Assembly: GCF_000816245.1 (NCBI RefSeq) | Contig: NZ_CP007769.1 | Location: 1,458,464 to 1,522,463 of the forward strand | Direction: 5' to 3' | Source of the DNA: Campylobacter sp. RM16704 | Lineage (GTDB): Bacteria; Campylobacterota; Campylobacteria; Campylobacterales; Campylobacteraceae | Length of the DNA stretch: 64,000 bases | Part shown: piece after piece, positions 9,944 to 20,543 of the stretch | Position numbering within the stretch: position 1 is the first letter of the stretch | Layout: each line of letters starts with the position of its first letter | Notes under the pieces: generated by a model | Database searches by the model: none | Told to the model about the DNA's origin: nothing | What the model saw: only the letters and a program-made list of their open reading frames with translations | Made by a program: the position numbers and the translations under genes

Positions 9944-9967
9944 ACTACCCAAAAAAGGGTAGTTTTT
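9942..9967. terminator. Bidirectional hairpin terminator
   Basis: AAACTACCC and GGGTAGTTT form a perfect 9-bp stem with an A6 loop, followed by T residues on the + side and preceded by A residues for the minus side. It lies between the convergent PP-loop gene and the chemoreceptor gene, whose last codons it includes. Confidence 0.8.
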
Positions 9968-12050
9968 AGAATTTTTTTCTTCTCACATCTGCTACAATAT
10001 CCGCTGACATTACATCAACTTCGTTTGCCACAGAATTAGTTGCATGTGCAATTTGTGAATTTTCTTTAGTTAAGCTATCTATTACTGAAACTGATTGATT
10101 AATTTGAGAAATTCCTAAAGCTTGTTCTTTAATACTCTCACCCATTTCATTAATAGATTGAACTAAGATATTAGTATTAGCTTCAATCTCACCTAATGAT
10201 TTTTGAGTTCTTTCTGCAAGCTTTCTCACTTCATCAGCAACAACAGCAAAGCCACGTCCGTGCTCACCAGCACGTGCAGCTTCAATAGCAGCATTTAATG
10301 CAAGCAGATTAATTTGATCAGCTATATCTCTAATCACATCTGTCACATCTTTAATATCACTACTTTGCTTGATAACTTCTTCAGTTCTAGCTGCCACTGC
10401 ATTCATAGAAGCACTCATTTCTTCAACCGCAGCTGCACTTTCTTGTAAAGAATCAGCTTGTTTTTGTGCACCTTCATTAAGTTTTAAAACACTTTCTTTT
10501 AATGAATCAGCTTTAGTTTGTAACATTTCTCCTTGATTTAGTGAAGCTTGAAGCATTTTTTTAATTTCTTCGCCCACTGCATTAAGAGATTTTTCTATTC
10601 TACCTTCTGCATTAGCAAGTTTATCTGAAAAATCAAGATTTTGGAAACTTGTAAAAACTCTTTCAATTTCATTTAAATCTTTACCGATTTTCATTTGCAT
10701 ATCATCAAGCATTTTATTCAATACTTCTTTTAACTCTATAAGTTTTGGATTTACCGGTTCTGTTTTGACTCTTTGAGTAAAATAACCTTTTTCTATATTA
10801 GAAGAAACTTCTAATATATTTTGTACGGTTATTTCATCTTTTTCCAAAGAGGTATGTATGTTTTGGATGTTTTCATTGACCATACTAGCCATTTTTCCAA
10901 TTTCATCATTATATCTAGGAGTTAAAACTTCTACGCTTGAAACTTCATGATTTAAGTATCTAAAAAATGTCATTAAATGTTCTTGGAGCCTTGATATTCT
11001 GACTGAAACAATACTTTTCATACTATAACTTAAAACCAATACAATAACAAATATTGCCACTACTCCACTAATTAATATAATATTTCTAAGCTCAGCTATT
11101 GGAATTAAAATATTTTTTTCAGGAGCAACTGCAAGCATAGCCCATAAAATTCCTGTATTTGGCCAAACTTCAAATACTCTAATAGCACCATGATATTTAG
11201 AGCCATCATCGGATATATAGTCTATCTCTTTAACTTGTGGTTTATCTAAAAGCTCCATAATATTAGTAGCATTTTTGTTTATATCAATTAGTTTTTTAGA
11301 AACAAAATCAGCATTTGGGTGAGTTGCTATAAGTCCACCAGTAGATAATAAAATTCTTCTATCGCCATCATATACAGATCTTGATGCATCATTAAAATCA
11401 TTTGCTAAATTTTGCATATCAAAAATTAAACCTAAAACACCCACGGTTTTACCCTCTTTATTTAGCAAAGGAACAGCTATGCTAGTGCCAAAAAAAGTTA
11501 TTCCATTTATATTGAAAAAATCTGGGATTCCAAAGTATAATACATCACCTTTCATTATATGATTAACGGCTCTTAAAGAAGTTATATCAGGACTAGCTTG
11601 TAAAACTTTCATACCGCCAGAATTTTTCACATCCCCATCATTCATTAAAACCATGAATTCATTTTGATTAACAAAATATTTATCACTTAATCCTGAATTT
11701 CTATAAAAAGAACCATCTTTTAAATAATAATAACCATAGGCAATATTAGGACTAGCATCTATAGTCTCACCAAGTATATTTTGTATTCTTTTTTCTGATA
11801 TAGGTCCTTCTTCAAGTAAAGTATTAAAAATCTTTTGGGTTCCTATAGCTGAAATAAAGAATGATTTTAAAGCTGCTTCTGCAGTATTTGTATAGCGGAA
11901 AACCGAAGTTACTAAAGTCTTATTGATTTGATTACTTAAAGTGTCAGTTGATTTTTGTATAATCAAAAAAGAAACACAGCCTAACACAACAATAACAGTA
12001 ATAACAATAATAGCTATAACCTTGGTACCAAGTTTTAAATTACGAAACAT
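9966..12050 (-). CDS. Methyl-accepting chemotaxis protein with periplasmic dCache-type sensor
   Basis: The 694-residue receptor has an N-terminal membrane segment ([20 protein letters not shown]) and a large periplasmic sensor of about 290 residues. The sensor looks like a double Cache domain ([45 protein letters not shown]). A second membrane segment follows near 325-345, then a HAMP-like region and a long cytoplasmic coiled coil. The hairpin tip [20 protein letters not shown] is the universal CheA/CheW-binding signature. The C-terminus VRRKKF is typical of Campylobacter Tlp receptors. The ligand is unknown. A TATAAT element lies at 12086-12091 on the minus strand and a G11 tract lies further upstream. 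Confidence 0.93.
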   Translation of the reverse strand: MFRNLKLGTKVIAIIVITVIVVLGCVSFLIIQKSTDTLSNQINKTLVTSVFRYTNTAEAALKSFFISAIGTQKIFNTLLEEGPISEKRIQNILGETIDASPNIAYGYYYLKDGSFYRNSGLSDKYFVNQNEFMVLMNDGDVKNSGGMKVLQASPDITSLRAVNHIMKGDVLYFGIPDFFNINGITFFGTSIAVPLLNKEGKTVGVLGLIFDMQNLANDFNDASRSVYDGDRRILLSTGGLIATHPNADFVSKKLIDINKNATNIMELLDKPQVKEIDYISDDGSKYHGAIRVFEVWPNTGILWAMLAVAPEKNILIPIAELRNIILISGVVAIFVIVLVLSYSMKSIVSVRISRLQEHLMTFFRYLNHEVSSVEVLTPRYNDEIGKMASMVNENIQNIHTSLEKDEITVQNILEVSSNIEKGYFTQRVKTEPVNPKLIELKEVLNKMLDDMQMKIGKDLNEIERVFTSFQNLDFSDKLANAEGRIEKSLNAVGEEIKKMLQASLNQGEMLQTKADSLKESVLKLNEGAQKQADSLQESAAAVEEMSASMNAVAARTEEVIKQSSDIKDVTDVIRDIADQINLLALNAAIEAARAGEHGRGFAVVADEVRKLAERTQKSLGEIEANTNILVQSINEMGESIKEQALGISQINQSVSVIDSLTKENSQIAHATNSVANEVDVMSADIVADVRRKKF

Positions 12051-12085
12051 CGAATTTCTCCTTATTACGATGATAATTTTCCTTT

Positions 12086-12091
12086 ATTATA
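12086..12091 (-). promoter_or_regulatory. Probable -10 element of the chemoreceptor gene
   Basis: The minus strand reads TATAAT here, 36 nt upstream of the start codon, with a strong AAGGAG site between the two. Campylobacter housekeeping promoters rely mostly on an extended -10 box. Confidence 0.5.
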
Positions 12092-12191
12092 AATAATCAA
12101 TTATTAAAAAAATATAAAACTTATTAATTATATATTTAATTTATTAAAAATAATAAAAAAATATTTTAATTAATCTAAAAATATTATAATT

Positions 12192-12202
12192 GGGGGGGGG
12201 GG
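12192..12202. repeat. Intergenic homopolymeric G11 tract
   Basis: Eleven consecutive G residues stand in very AT-rich DNA. The tract is 37 nt beyond the pbpC stop and about 140 nt upstream of the chemoreceptor start (it reads as C11 on their strand). Such tracts are the usual slippage-prone contingency sequences of Campylobacter, but here no open reading frame crosses the run. Confidence 0.95.
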
Positions 12203-12239
12203 ATTGGATTTTTTAAGTAATGATTTTTACTATCTATAT

Positions 12240-14444
12240 TTACAATATATTAAAAATTATAAAATCACTTATGCCATTTTCACTAATCACACTAAGAATA
12301 TACTTACCTTTATTTAAATCAATAGGTAGAATGTCTTCTTTTCCTTCATGGATAAATTCTTGATTCAAATACCAAAAAATCCTTTCATTACTAGGGTTTG
12401 ATATTTTTATGAGTAGTTTTTGTTTTTCTTTTAAATCTTTTGGCAAAATAATATTAAGATTATTTAATGGATATATGATTTTTATTTTTTTATTAGATGT
12501 TTTTAAATTTTGCTTTTCTTGAGCAAAAAAAGCTTGAGCATGAGATGGTAAATTTAAAATAATCTTTTTCTTTGCATGGATGAAATTTTTATCTAAAGAA
12601 TCAACTTCTTTGTTTTCATACATAAAAACTTCTTTTAAAAATGGTGAAGTTCTTAAGACATTTGCATTTTGCGGGTAAAGCACCTCTTTAAAGTCAAATT
12701 TATAATTATATCTATATCCTGTTTGATTTTCTATCTTGATAGAAATTAATTCATTAGGCTTTTCAAACTCTAAATTAAGTCCATCAAGTAAAAATAAAAG
12801 TTCAAAAAATAATTCTCCTGCTATACTCACACCATATAAATTTGCATTTGCTTCACCATTAAAATTTCCAACCCATACTCCTAGGGTATATTTTGGAGAA
12901 GCACCTATAGCCCAGGCATCTTTTCTACCATAGCTAGTTCCTGTTTTCCAAGAAATGATGGTGTTAAAATCATATTGCTTCAAACCTACCCTATCTAAAT
13001 CTTTCAATACTTGTAAGGTTAAAAAGCTTGCTCCATCACTAATAAGTTTTTTATCTTCTTTATTGTAAGCACTTTCTTCATATAAAAGCTCTTTAAAATT
13101 TCCATAATTTCCAAGCCCTAGATAAATTTTTACCATATCTTCCAAACTAAACTCTTTAGTACCCAAAATTAAAGAAAGTCCATATTTTTTAAAATTTTCA
13201 TCTTCATATTTTAAAATATCTTTGAGTTTATAAAAAAACTTCTCATAACCATACTCTGAAAGTAAACTCACAAAGGGAATGTTGAGTGATTTTTGCAAAG
13301 ATTCTCTTGCACTTATCAAACCATGGTATTTTTTATTTGCATTTTGCGGGGCAAAGTTAGAAAAAAATGTAGGCACATCAAGCATTAAAGATTCAGGTAC
13401 TATAAGCCCCTCATCTATAGCAAAAGCAAAAAGCAAAGGTTTTAATACTGAACCCACACTACGCTTTGCTATTACCCCATCAACTTGACCAAAACTTGCA
13501 AAATCATAAAAATCATTAGAGCCTACATAAGCTAAAACTTTATTTGTTTTAGTATCTGCTAACAATATAGCTAAATTTTTTATGCCTTTTTGCTCTAATT
13601 TATAAGAATACTCTTTGGCTTTTTCTTCGAATTTGATTTGAATTTTTTTATCTATACTAGAAATGATTTTTTCTTTATCCACTAAAAACCTACGTGCTAA
13701 ATGTGGAGCCAGGTTTTTCCTTGCTTTAAAGCTAGGAAGTTTTTCAGCTTTTGCAAGAGTTAAAATATCTTTAGAAAAATATCCCTTTTCAAAAAGTCTA
13801 TCAAGTAAAGCATTGCGTTTTTTTAAAAGTTTATCTTTGTTTTTTTCAAGATTAATCAAACCTGGATTATTAGGAAGCACAGCAAGCAAAGCCGCCTCAC
13901 TCCAAGTAAGATCTTTTAAATCTTTTTCAAAATAAAACAAACCCGCACTTGCAACACCTACTAAATTTCCCCCATAAGGAGCATTATTTAGGTAAAATCT
14001 TAAAATTTCATTTTTTTCGTAAGCACTTTCTAAAGCAAAGGCTTTGATGATTTCGTTAAATTTATTAAAATATGTGCGTTTGTTTTGCTCTAGAAGTTTG
14101 ATTGTTTGCATAGAAATTGTACTTGCACCACTTCTTTTGCTTGAAAAAAGATTATTTTTAAAAGCTCTTATAATTGCTAAAAAATCTACCCCATAATGAG
14201 AATAAAAATTTTTATCCTCATATAAAACAACTGCTTGTTTTAGCTTTTGTGGTATGTATTCGCTCTCTAAATGCCATTGTTCATTAGCATCTAAAAATAC
14301 ACTAAGAATTTCTTTGTTTTTATCAAGCAAAACCTTACTATAAGCGCCTTTAAACAAGTCCTTACTATCAAAACTAAAATAAATTAAGCCTATGTAAAAA
14401 CATAGGCTTAAAAAGCATATTGCAAGGCTTATTTTAATTTTCAC
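12240..14444 (-). CDS. pbpC: Penicillin-binding protein 1C
   Basis: The 734-residue bifunctional peptidoglycan synthase has one N-terminal membrane anchor. The glycosyltransferase domain carries the catalytic E76 in VLYEDKNFYSHYGVDF and GASTISMQTIKLL. The transpeptidase domain carries the active serine S332 in GSVLKPLLF and the KTGTSYGRKDAW box near residue 500. A C-terminal beta-rich domain (about 640-734) fits the BiPBP_C domain of PbpC. Its start overlaps the stop of the alpha-2-macroglobulin gene by 4 nt, the same pairing as pbpC-yfhM in enterobacteria. Confidence 0.95.
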   Translation of the reverse strand: MKIKISLAICFLSLCFYIGLIYFSFDSKDLFKGAYSKVLLDKNKEILSVFLDANEQWHLESEYIPQKLKQAVVLYEDKNFYSHYGVDFLAIIRAFKNNLFSSKRSGASTISMQTIKLLEQNKRTYFNKFNEIIKAFALESAYEKNEILRFYLNNAPYGGNLVGVASAGLFYFEKDLKDLTWSEAALLAVLPNNPGLINLEKNKDKLLKKRNALLDRLFEKGYFSKDILTLAKAEKLPSFKARKNLAPHLARRFLVDKEKIISSIDKKIQIKFEEKAKEYSYKLEQKGIKNLAILLADTKTNKVLAYVGSNDFYDFASFGQVDGVIAKRSVGSVLKPLLFAFAIDEGLIVPESLMLDVPTFFSNFAPQNANKKYHGLISARESLQKSLNIPFVSLLSEYGYEKFFYKLKDILKYEDENFKKYGLSLILGTKEFSLEDMVKIYLGLGNYGNFKELLYEESAYNKEDKKLISDGASFLTLQVLKDLDRVGLKQYDFNTIISWKTGTSYGRKDAWAIGASPKYTLGVWVGNFNGEANANLYGVSIAGELFFELLFLLDGLNLEFEKPNELISIKIENQTGYRYNYKFDFKEVLYPQNANVLRTSPFLKEVFMYENKEVDSLDKNFIHAKKKIILNLPSHAQAFFAQEKQNLKTSNKKIKIIYPLNNLNIILPKDLKEKQKLLIKISNPSNERIFWYLNQEFIHEGKEDILPIDLNKGKYILSVISENGISDFIIFNIL

Positions 14445-17400
14445 TGCACTACTTTGACTCTTTTACTCTCACTTAAAGCTCTATAAGCATTATCATACAT
14501 TGCTTCAGCATAAGCTCCACTCAAAGTATAAACACCCGGGGTAACAGCACTTAATTTCACAAAAAATTCTCTTGACTCATCAGAATATAAAGGAAAGAAA
14601 TACATGATTTTATCATCTCTTATATCAACAAAATCATAATAAGAATTTTTTACAAAATCAGGGGTTTCATCCTCTAAAAGATCGTGCACAATTTCCCAGC
14701 CACTTGGTAAAATTTGAGTTAAAGCTATATTAGAAGCACCTGGATAATTATTATTTGATATTTTTAATTTCATATAAAAAATTTGAGAGCTTTTTATAGC
14801 ACTTTCATCTATTTCATTTCCATTTTCATCATAAAAACTTCTTTCTATATACATACGCTGTGCAAAAGGTTCAGCAATACCTTTTTTAATACCCTCTACT
14901 CCAAAATGTACAAAGGTATCTTCTTTAGCTTCTATCAAAGCACTGCCTTGATTAAACTCAAATTTAGAAAAACTCGTATTGAGCCTTTTGTTCTCGTTGT
15001 TAATTTTTACACTTGCATTAATAGTTTTAGAACCTTCATCACTAAAACTATTTGCTAAAGCATACAAAGCATAGCCTGTACTTTGGGTGCTAAGCCAAGC
15101 ATGGCTTTCTAGGGTTTTTTTAATATCATCCAATAATTCCTCATTATTTTTACCATAGATTATTTTATACGCATTTGCAATAATAGCTTCATCTCTTAGA
15201 AAAGATCCATAAGTGTGAGTATAATTAATTTTTTCATCAGGCTTTGTGCTTAAATTTTTAGCTATATTTAAAGCTACCTCATCAAAACCCGCTAATTTAT
15301 AAGCTGCACTAAGTTGCCAAAGACTTACATTATTTAAGCTTTGCAAATAAGCACTATCTTCATAAATGGCATTCATTATGCTTAAATTTGCTTCTTTAGC
15401 TAAAGCTAAAAGGTATAAAGAATTTATTCTAATTTCTTTGTTTGTTTGAGCTTTTAAAACATAGCGTTTTTGGTAATCAAGCCATGCTTTAAACATTCCC
15501 TCGCTTATATAATAGCCTCTTTCTTTGGCTAAAATCATAAACATACCCGCATAATTACTTCCCCAAGCATCAGAATCCTTAAGTCCTTGCCAATAAGCAA
15601 AACCACCATTAGCAGTTTGGAAATTTGCGTACTTACTTAACAATGCATTGATATTGTTAATATTTTTTTGCTCATTTGCTCCTTGATCAAGTTTTTGTAA
15701 AAAGAGTTGCGGTAAAACTGCTGAAGTACTTTGCTCTATACATCCATAAGGATAATTTTGCAAGTATTTTAATCTATGATTTATATTTAAAATAGGCTTA
15801 GAACTCACACTTAAAAATGCTATAGGGTTGATATAATCTTGTGTGATTTTAAACTCCATAGAAGTATTTGCAGGAATTTTAAATGATTTACCCTCATAAG
15901 TAATAGTATTTAATGCTTTTATATCAATTTGTGTATTTTGAGTGTAGGTGTAATCTTTTGCACTTAAACTTAATTCTATTTGCTCTACTCCAAGCTTGTT
16001 TGAATTTACTCTTGCATTAACATAAATATCTTTTGTTTTTTCATTGTCAAAATCAATCAAAATTTCATCTTTTTCAAAATTTATGAGTGAATTTTTTGTT
16101 TTTAACTTAAGTTTTGCATTTTTTACATCATCATCTACTTTAAATACTTGCACCAAAAGTTTAAACTCATCATCAAGTCTTAAAGTTCTTGGCAAGGTTT
16201 CAAGCATCACAGCAGGTGCACTAACTTGGATATCTTTAGAAACACTACCAAAACCTGCTAAGTTATTTGCTACTACCATAACTCTAACCGAACCTAAGTA
16301 TGATGGCATATTAAATTTTAATTTTGCATAACCATTTTCATCACTTTGCACTGGCTCTTGAAACAACACAACTGGTTTAAAGCGTCTTGCTTTTTCATCA
16401 TTTTTGCTTTTATTTGCTCTGCTTTCTAAGAAAATATCACCACCTGTAGTCAATATCTTAGAAGCATTAGAAATATTTTTAGCAATGATTTTATCATAGG
16501 TATCATATATACTCATGTTAAAGCGCGTTTTTTGGTAAAAATACTCCCAAATATCTGGGGTTTTAAAAGCATTCACATCAAGCAAACCTTCATCTACAAT
16601 AGCCAGTGTATAAGTATAGCTTTGTTTATTTTTACTTTGAATTTCTACTTCAAAATCTTGTTTTGGCATGATTTTATCCGGTACTTTTAAATCAAGCTCG
16701 ATTTTACTTTGCTCATCTACCACATTTAAAGGTACTACACCAAAAAGTCTTAAGGCTCTATCGTTGGTGTATTGATTATAATCTTGGAGCAAAATCACAC
16801 TCACATAAACATTTGGCATATATTCTTTAAGAATGGGAATTTCAACCTTAGTAATATCTTCATACGTATCTATCACAAAGCGTTTTAAAACCTTTGTATT
16901 ATCATTTAAAGTAACGATAGCTTTTGCATCCTTAACACTTTCAAACTCTATAAAAGCTGTTTCGTTTGGCTTATATTCTTTTTTATCACTTTTTATCTTT
17001 AAAGAACTCACTATATCAGTATTATTTGGTGCACCAAAACTACTAATATAAAAAAACTCTCCTGTGCTTGTTTTGCTTTGAATATTTTCAAGCTCTATAA
17101 ACATTTCACCATGATATTCTTTTGGATCAAACTCTATTGTAACCGGTTTATCTTTACTTAAAATGGTTCCTTGAGTAATAATTTGCGTGTTTTTATCTTT
17201 TTTGAGTGATTTTAAAAAATCATCATAATTATCATAATCCCACCACCAAGAATAATCATTTGCATAAATGGTATATTTGATCTCATTATTTGCTATTAAA
17301 TTCTCATCTAAATCACTCACAATGGCTTCAAAATTGATAATAGAACCTGAACTTAAGTAATGATTTTTTAAACGCTTAATACCTACAAAATGCTCATGCA

Positions 17401-19726
17401 ATATTACTTGTGAATTTACAAGTGCTTCAACCGATCTTGAGCCTTTCTCAAAAACTCTAGCTCTTATACTAGCTTCTAAATTATATGGGGTATTTTTTAA
17501 AAAATCATTTAAAACAAATTCTTGTTTTGTAAAGCCATTTTCATCCAAAATACCTTTTAAATTATCTTGATATTTTTGCACTAAAACACTAGGATTTGAA
17601 AAAATATATTCTGGATACTTTGAATTTTTATATTCTTTTTTACCCACAAATAAATCAACTTGATATTGTAAATTACTTGCTGGTGTTCCAAAAAGATATT
17701 TTGAGCTAATATTAAAATCTAACTTTTCATTTTCTTTTATGCTTTTTGGAGCTTGCATGGATACTTTTATACGATTTGGCACTATATTTTGCACTAAAAT
17801 TTCTTTATCAAAAACCGCATTTGCAAATTCAACTCTAGCTAGATACACTCCGCTTAAAGCTTGTTGGCTAAGTGAAATCTTTTTGTAAAAAGTTCCATTA
17901 CTTAAAGGATCAAGCCTGATTTTATCTAAAAGCTTTTTATTGCGTGGATCAAAAAAGCTTAAAAATATAGGATGATTAATAACTCCTTTATCATTTCTTG
18001 CAACCATAGTTAAATATATATCATCACCTGGTCTATAAACCCCTCTTTCTGTGTAAATAAATACTTTATTTTGCGAATTTAATTCCAAGCCATCTACATC
18101 AAAACCATCATATAATAAAGGCGAGCTTAAACGTAAGATAGAAGCTTGTTTATCTTTTGAAGCAATGATGAATAAAGCTTTTGATTCATCCATATCATCA
18201 AAAACAGCCAAACCATTATCATCGCTCATCTTAGAAGCTAAAATTTGATTACTCTTACTAATCACATCAACCTTAACTCCACCCAAAGCCTTTTGTGTAG
18301 TAAAATCTCTCACATCTACAAAAAGCTTTTTATTTAAATTTTGAGCAATTAAAGCTATATCTGAAAAAATTAAATTCTTACTTACTTTTGCCTTTTGATT
18401 GAAAAATCTATATTTTTTCCAACTCTCCACTCCCTCATCAAAAACATAATCAACATCTTCTTCTTTAAAATAAAGCTTCACTATAAATACACCACTTAAA
18501 TCTTTTAAACCATCTAGTACTATTTCATTTTCTTGCCATTGATTTTTAATGTTTTTAATATCAAAGTCTTTTTTTAACACCACCTCACTAGTATAATCAC
18601 TCTCTGAAAAAATATCACTATCATAATCACTTAATTTTTTTGCACCTTGAAGATTTTTATATCTTAAATATTCACTTAAGTTATTTGAAAAAACCTGATA
18701 AACCTCTAAATGAACCTTTTTAATATTCATACTCTTAAAAGCTATTTTTTTATTTGCTTTACTAGATAAAAACACTCCTTGATTTGTAAAACTTATAGCA
18801 GGTTCGTAGTCTTTAAAACTTACTTGAGTTTTATAACTTTCTTTTGTGCTAATTCCATCAGCACTTTTAATCCCTTGAGCAAGTTGAATTTCATAAGTTT
18901 TATTTGGAGAAAAATTACCCGTGAGTTTAATTTTATTTCCAAATGCCAATGCTTTAAAATCAACTTCAGGGGTAACAAAAATCAATTCTTTCAAATTTTG
19001 ATTTTGTGAAATGTTTTGAGAAAAGAGTAATTCTATATTTTTATTAACTATATTTGCATTTTGAAAAACAAATTCACTTTTTGCAAGTAAAATATACTCT
19101 AAATCTATATTTTTTTCTAAACCTAAGATTTCTTTATCAAAAACTACTTTTATGTTGGTATTAGTATTCTTAATACCAAGTGCTTTAGAATACACACTTG
19201 CTATGTCACCTTGAATAATGATTTCTTCTATTTGAATTTCTTGATCTTGCGTGTTGATTTTGATAGCTTTTAATAACTCATCTTTATTAAGAGTGTAAAA
19301 ACTTTGAATATTTAAAACTAATACACTTTCATCATTTGTAATGTTTTGAAAATATCCTTTAACATCTAATTTTTCAAAAGGAGTTTGTACTTTTAATTGT
19401 ACTTTTTCATTAGTTAAAATATCATTTAAATCTATAAAAATATCATATTTTTGATTTGCTTTTAAAGCTGTAAAAATATTTAGTCTTGTAGGTGTTTCAA
19501 GCACATATTTTACTTTTATATTTTGATTGTTAATAACAATTTCTTTTTCTTTTACAACACCTATTTCTTGATTAATGACATTAGTGTTAAATTCTACAAA
19601 AATATTTTGTGTATTTTCATTAAAACCATAAGCTCTTATAGTAGAACTTTTATTCTCATTTTTAGAACAAGCAATCAACAAACCTGCAAGCAAAAAAGCA
19701 AAAAAACAACGTAAAAACATTCTCAT
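14441..19726 (-). CDS. Bacterial alpha-2-macroglobulin lipoprotein (YfhM-type)
   Basis: The 1761-residue protein begins with a lipoprotein signal (FLLAGLLIACSKN), so it is probably anchored by an acylated Cys in the periplasm. It contains the MG-domain segments typical of A2M proteins, such as IYTERGVYRPGDDIYLTMVA and FNMPSYLGSVRVMVVANN. The thioester motif is intact: YGCIEQS with C1329 and Q1332. The helical thioester domain and a C-terminal receptor-like domain follow. Bacterial A2Ms trap proteases that enter the periplasm and work with PbpC in envelope repair. Pairing with pbpC supports this role here. Confidence 0.95.
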   Translation of the reverse strand: MRMFLRCFFAFLLAGLLIACSKNENKSSTIRAYGFNENTQNIFVEFNTNVINQEIGVVKEKEIVINNQNIKVKYVLETPTRLNIFTALKANQKYDIFIDLNDILTNEKVQLKVQTPFEKLDVKGYFQNITNDESVLVLNIQSFYTLNKDELLKAIKINTQDQEIQIEEIIIQGDIASVYSKALGIKNTNTNIKVVFDKEILGLEKNIDLEYILLAKSEFVFQNANIVNKNIELLFSQNISQNQNLKELIFVTPEVDFKALAFGNKIKLTGNFSPNKTYEIQLAQGIKSADGISTKESYKTQVSFKDYEPAISFTNQGVFLSSKANKKIAFKSMNIKKVHLEVYQVFSNNLSEYLRYKNLQGAKKLSDYDSDIFSESDYTSEVVLKKDFDIKNIKNQWQENEIVLDGLKDLSGVFIVKLYFKEEDVDYVFDEGVESWKKYRFFNQKAKVSKNLIFSDIALIAQNLNKKLFVDVRDFTTQKALGGVKVDVISKSNQILASKMSDDNGLAVFDDMDESKALFIIASKDKQASILRLSSPLLYDGFDVDGLELNSQNKVFIYTERGVYRPGDDIYLTMVARNDKGVINHPIFLSFFDPRNKKLLDKIRLDPLSNGTFYKKISLSQQALSGVYLARVEFANAVFDKEILVQNIVPNRIKVSMQAPKSIKENEKLDFNISSKYLFGTPASNLQYQVDLFVGKKEYKNSKYPEYIFSNPSVLVQKYQDNLKGILDENGFTKQEFVLNDFLKNTPYNLEASIRARVFEKGSRSVEALVNSQVILHEHFVGIKRLKNHYLSSGSIINFEAIVSDLDENLIANNEIKYTIYANDYSWWWDYDNYDDFLKSLKKDKNTQIITQGTILSKDKPVTIEFDPKEYHGEMFIELENIQSKTSTGEFFYISSFGAPNNTDIVSSLKIKSDKKEYKPNETAFIEFESVKDAKAIVTLNDNTKVLKRFVIDTYEDITKVEIPILKEYMPNVYVSVILLQDYNQYTNDRALRLFGVVPLNVVDEQSKIELDLKVPDKIMPKQDFEVEIQSKNKQSYTYTLAIVDEGLLDVNAFKTPDIWEYFYQKTRFNMSIYDTYDKIIAKNISNASKILTTGGDIFLESRANKSKNDEKARRFKPVVLFQEPVQSDENGYAKLKFNMPSYLGSVRVMVVANNLAGFGSVSKDIQVSAPAVMLETLPRTLRLDDEFKLLVQVFKVDDDVKNAKLKLKTKNSLINFEKDEILIDFDNEKTKDIYVNARVNSNKLGVEQIELSLSAKDYTYTQNTQIDIKALNTITYEGKSFKIPANTSMEFKITQDYINPIAFLSVSSKPILNINHRLKYLQNYPYGCIEQSTSAVLPQLFLQKLDQGANEQKNINNINALLSKYANFQTANGGFAYWQGLKDSDAWGSNYAGMFMILAKERGYYISEGMFKAWLDYQKRYVLKAQTNKEIRINSLYLLALAKEANLSIMNAIYEDSAYLQSLNNVSLWQLSAAYKLAGFDEVALNIAKNLSTKPDEKINYTHTYGSFLRDEAIIANAYKIIYGKNNEELLDDIKKTLESHAWLSTQSTGYALYALANSFSDEGSKTINASVKINNENKRLNTSFSKFEFNQGSALIEAKEDTFVHFGVEGIKKGIAEPFAQRMYIERSFYDENGNEIDESAIKSSQIFYMKLKISNNNYPGASNIALTQILPSGWEIVHDLLEDETPDFVKNSYYDFVDIRDDKIMYFFPLYSDESREFFVKLSAVTPGVYTLSGAYAEAMYDNAYRALSESKRVKVVQ

Positions 19727-19821
19727 ATATACCTCATTTGATAATTTTAAATTATACCCAAATTCACTCTTGCTTCACTTAAAAGATTATATAATTCACA
19801 TATAAAATCAAAGGAGATAAA

Positions 19822-20184
19822 ATGAAAAAAGGAATTACTACATTATTGACTTTTTTAAGTCTTTCAAGTTTTGCTTATGCAGATGGAATTTATGGAACAA
19901 TTGTTGATATAAATGATGGTGAAAAAACCATTTTAATTGATACTACTTATGGGCAAAAAATGAATATCAAAATTTTGCCAAACACAGAAATTGATATGGA
20001 TGATTGTGGTATTTTTGGTATGGATAAACAAGGAACATTTAAAGATTTAAAAATAGGTACTTTCATAGAAGCTGAAATTTTCCATGGTTATACTCAAACC
20101 ACTCCAAATCCACAAGTTCCAAATCAAACTCAAAATATAACTGCAAAAGAAATTAAAATAGACTGCAAAAAAAGAGCTTATTAA
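19822..20184 (+). CDS. Small exported protein, DUF5666-like, first copy
   Basis: The 120-residue product has an Sec signal peptide ending near SSFAYADG and a short beta-rich mature part. The pattern GxIVDINDGEKTILIDTTYG, then ILPNTEIDMDDCGIFG, then FKDLKIGTFIEAE resembles DUF5666-type small beta-barrels. Two cysteines (DDCGIFG and IDCKK) could form a disulfide in the periplasm. Function is unknown. The next gene is a clear paralogue in the same direction, 38 nt downstream. Confidence 0.7.
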   Translation: MKKGITTLLTFLSLSSFAYADGIYGTIVDINDGEKTILIDTTYGQKMNIKILPNTEIDMDDCGIFGMDKQGTFKDLKIGTFIEAEIFHGYTQTTPNPQVPNQTQNITAKEIKIDCKKRAY

Positions 20185-20222
20185 AATTTTAAGTGTAAAA
20201 TAGCAAAAAGGAGCTATTTTAC

Positions 20223-20519
20223 ATGCGTATTTTAATGATTTTATTGTGTATTAGTACTTTTTCACTAGCCTATAAAATTCAAGGTGTATTAAAAAATGTT
20301 AATCAAAATACTATAAGCATTCAAACCAATTTTAATAACAATCTTATTATTACTATTTTACCTCAAACACAAATTGAAGTATATAATTGCGGAGTGTTTG
20401 GAAGCAGTAAAAAACAAGGTCATACAAAAGATTTAAAAAAAGGAAGTTTTGTAAAAATTGAAGGTAGTAAAAACAATAGTATTATTATTGCACAAAAAAT
20501 AATAGTAGAATGCAATTAA
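20223..20519 (+). CDS. Small exported protein, DUF5666-like, second copy
   Basis: The 98-residue protein has a signal peptide (MRILMILLCISTFSLAYK). It repeats the plan of the preceding gene: GVLKNVNQNTISIQTNFN, ILPQTQIEVYNCGVFG, TKDLKKGSFVKIEG and a C-terminal VECN. The two positions of the putative disulfide Cys pair are kept in both proteins. Function is unknown. A hairpin terminator overlaps its stop codon. Confidence 0.68.
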   Translation: MRILMILLCISTFSLAYKIQGVLKNVNQNTISIQTNFNNNLIITILPQTQIEVYNCGVFGSSKKQGHTKDLKKGSFVKIEGSKNNSIIIAQKIIVECN

Positions 20520-20543
20520 GAAGAACTTATTAAAGTTCTTCTT
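20518..20543. terminator. Bidirectional hairpin terminator
   Basis: AAGAAGAACTT and AAGTTCTTCTT form an 11-bp stem with an ATTA loop followed by TT. It lies between the convergent small exported gene and the MscS-type gene. Confidence 0.7.

Noticed and set aside
14783-19009. Several + strand frames opposite the alpha-2-macroglobulin gene
   Set aside because: They lie antisense to one long, well-supported gene, lack ribosome-binding sites and show no domain pattern.
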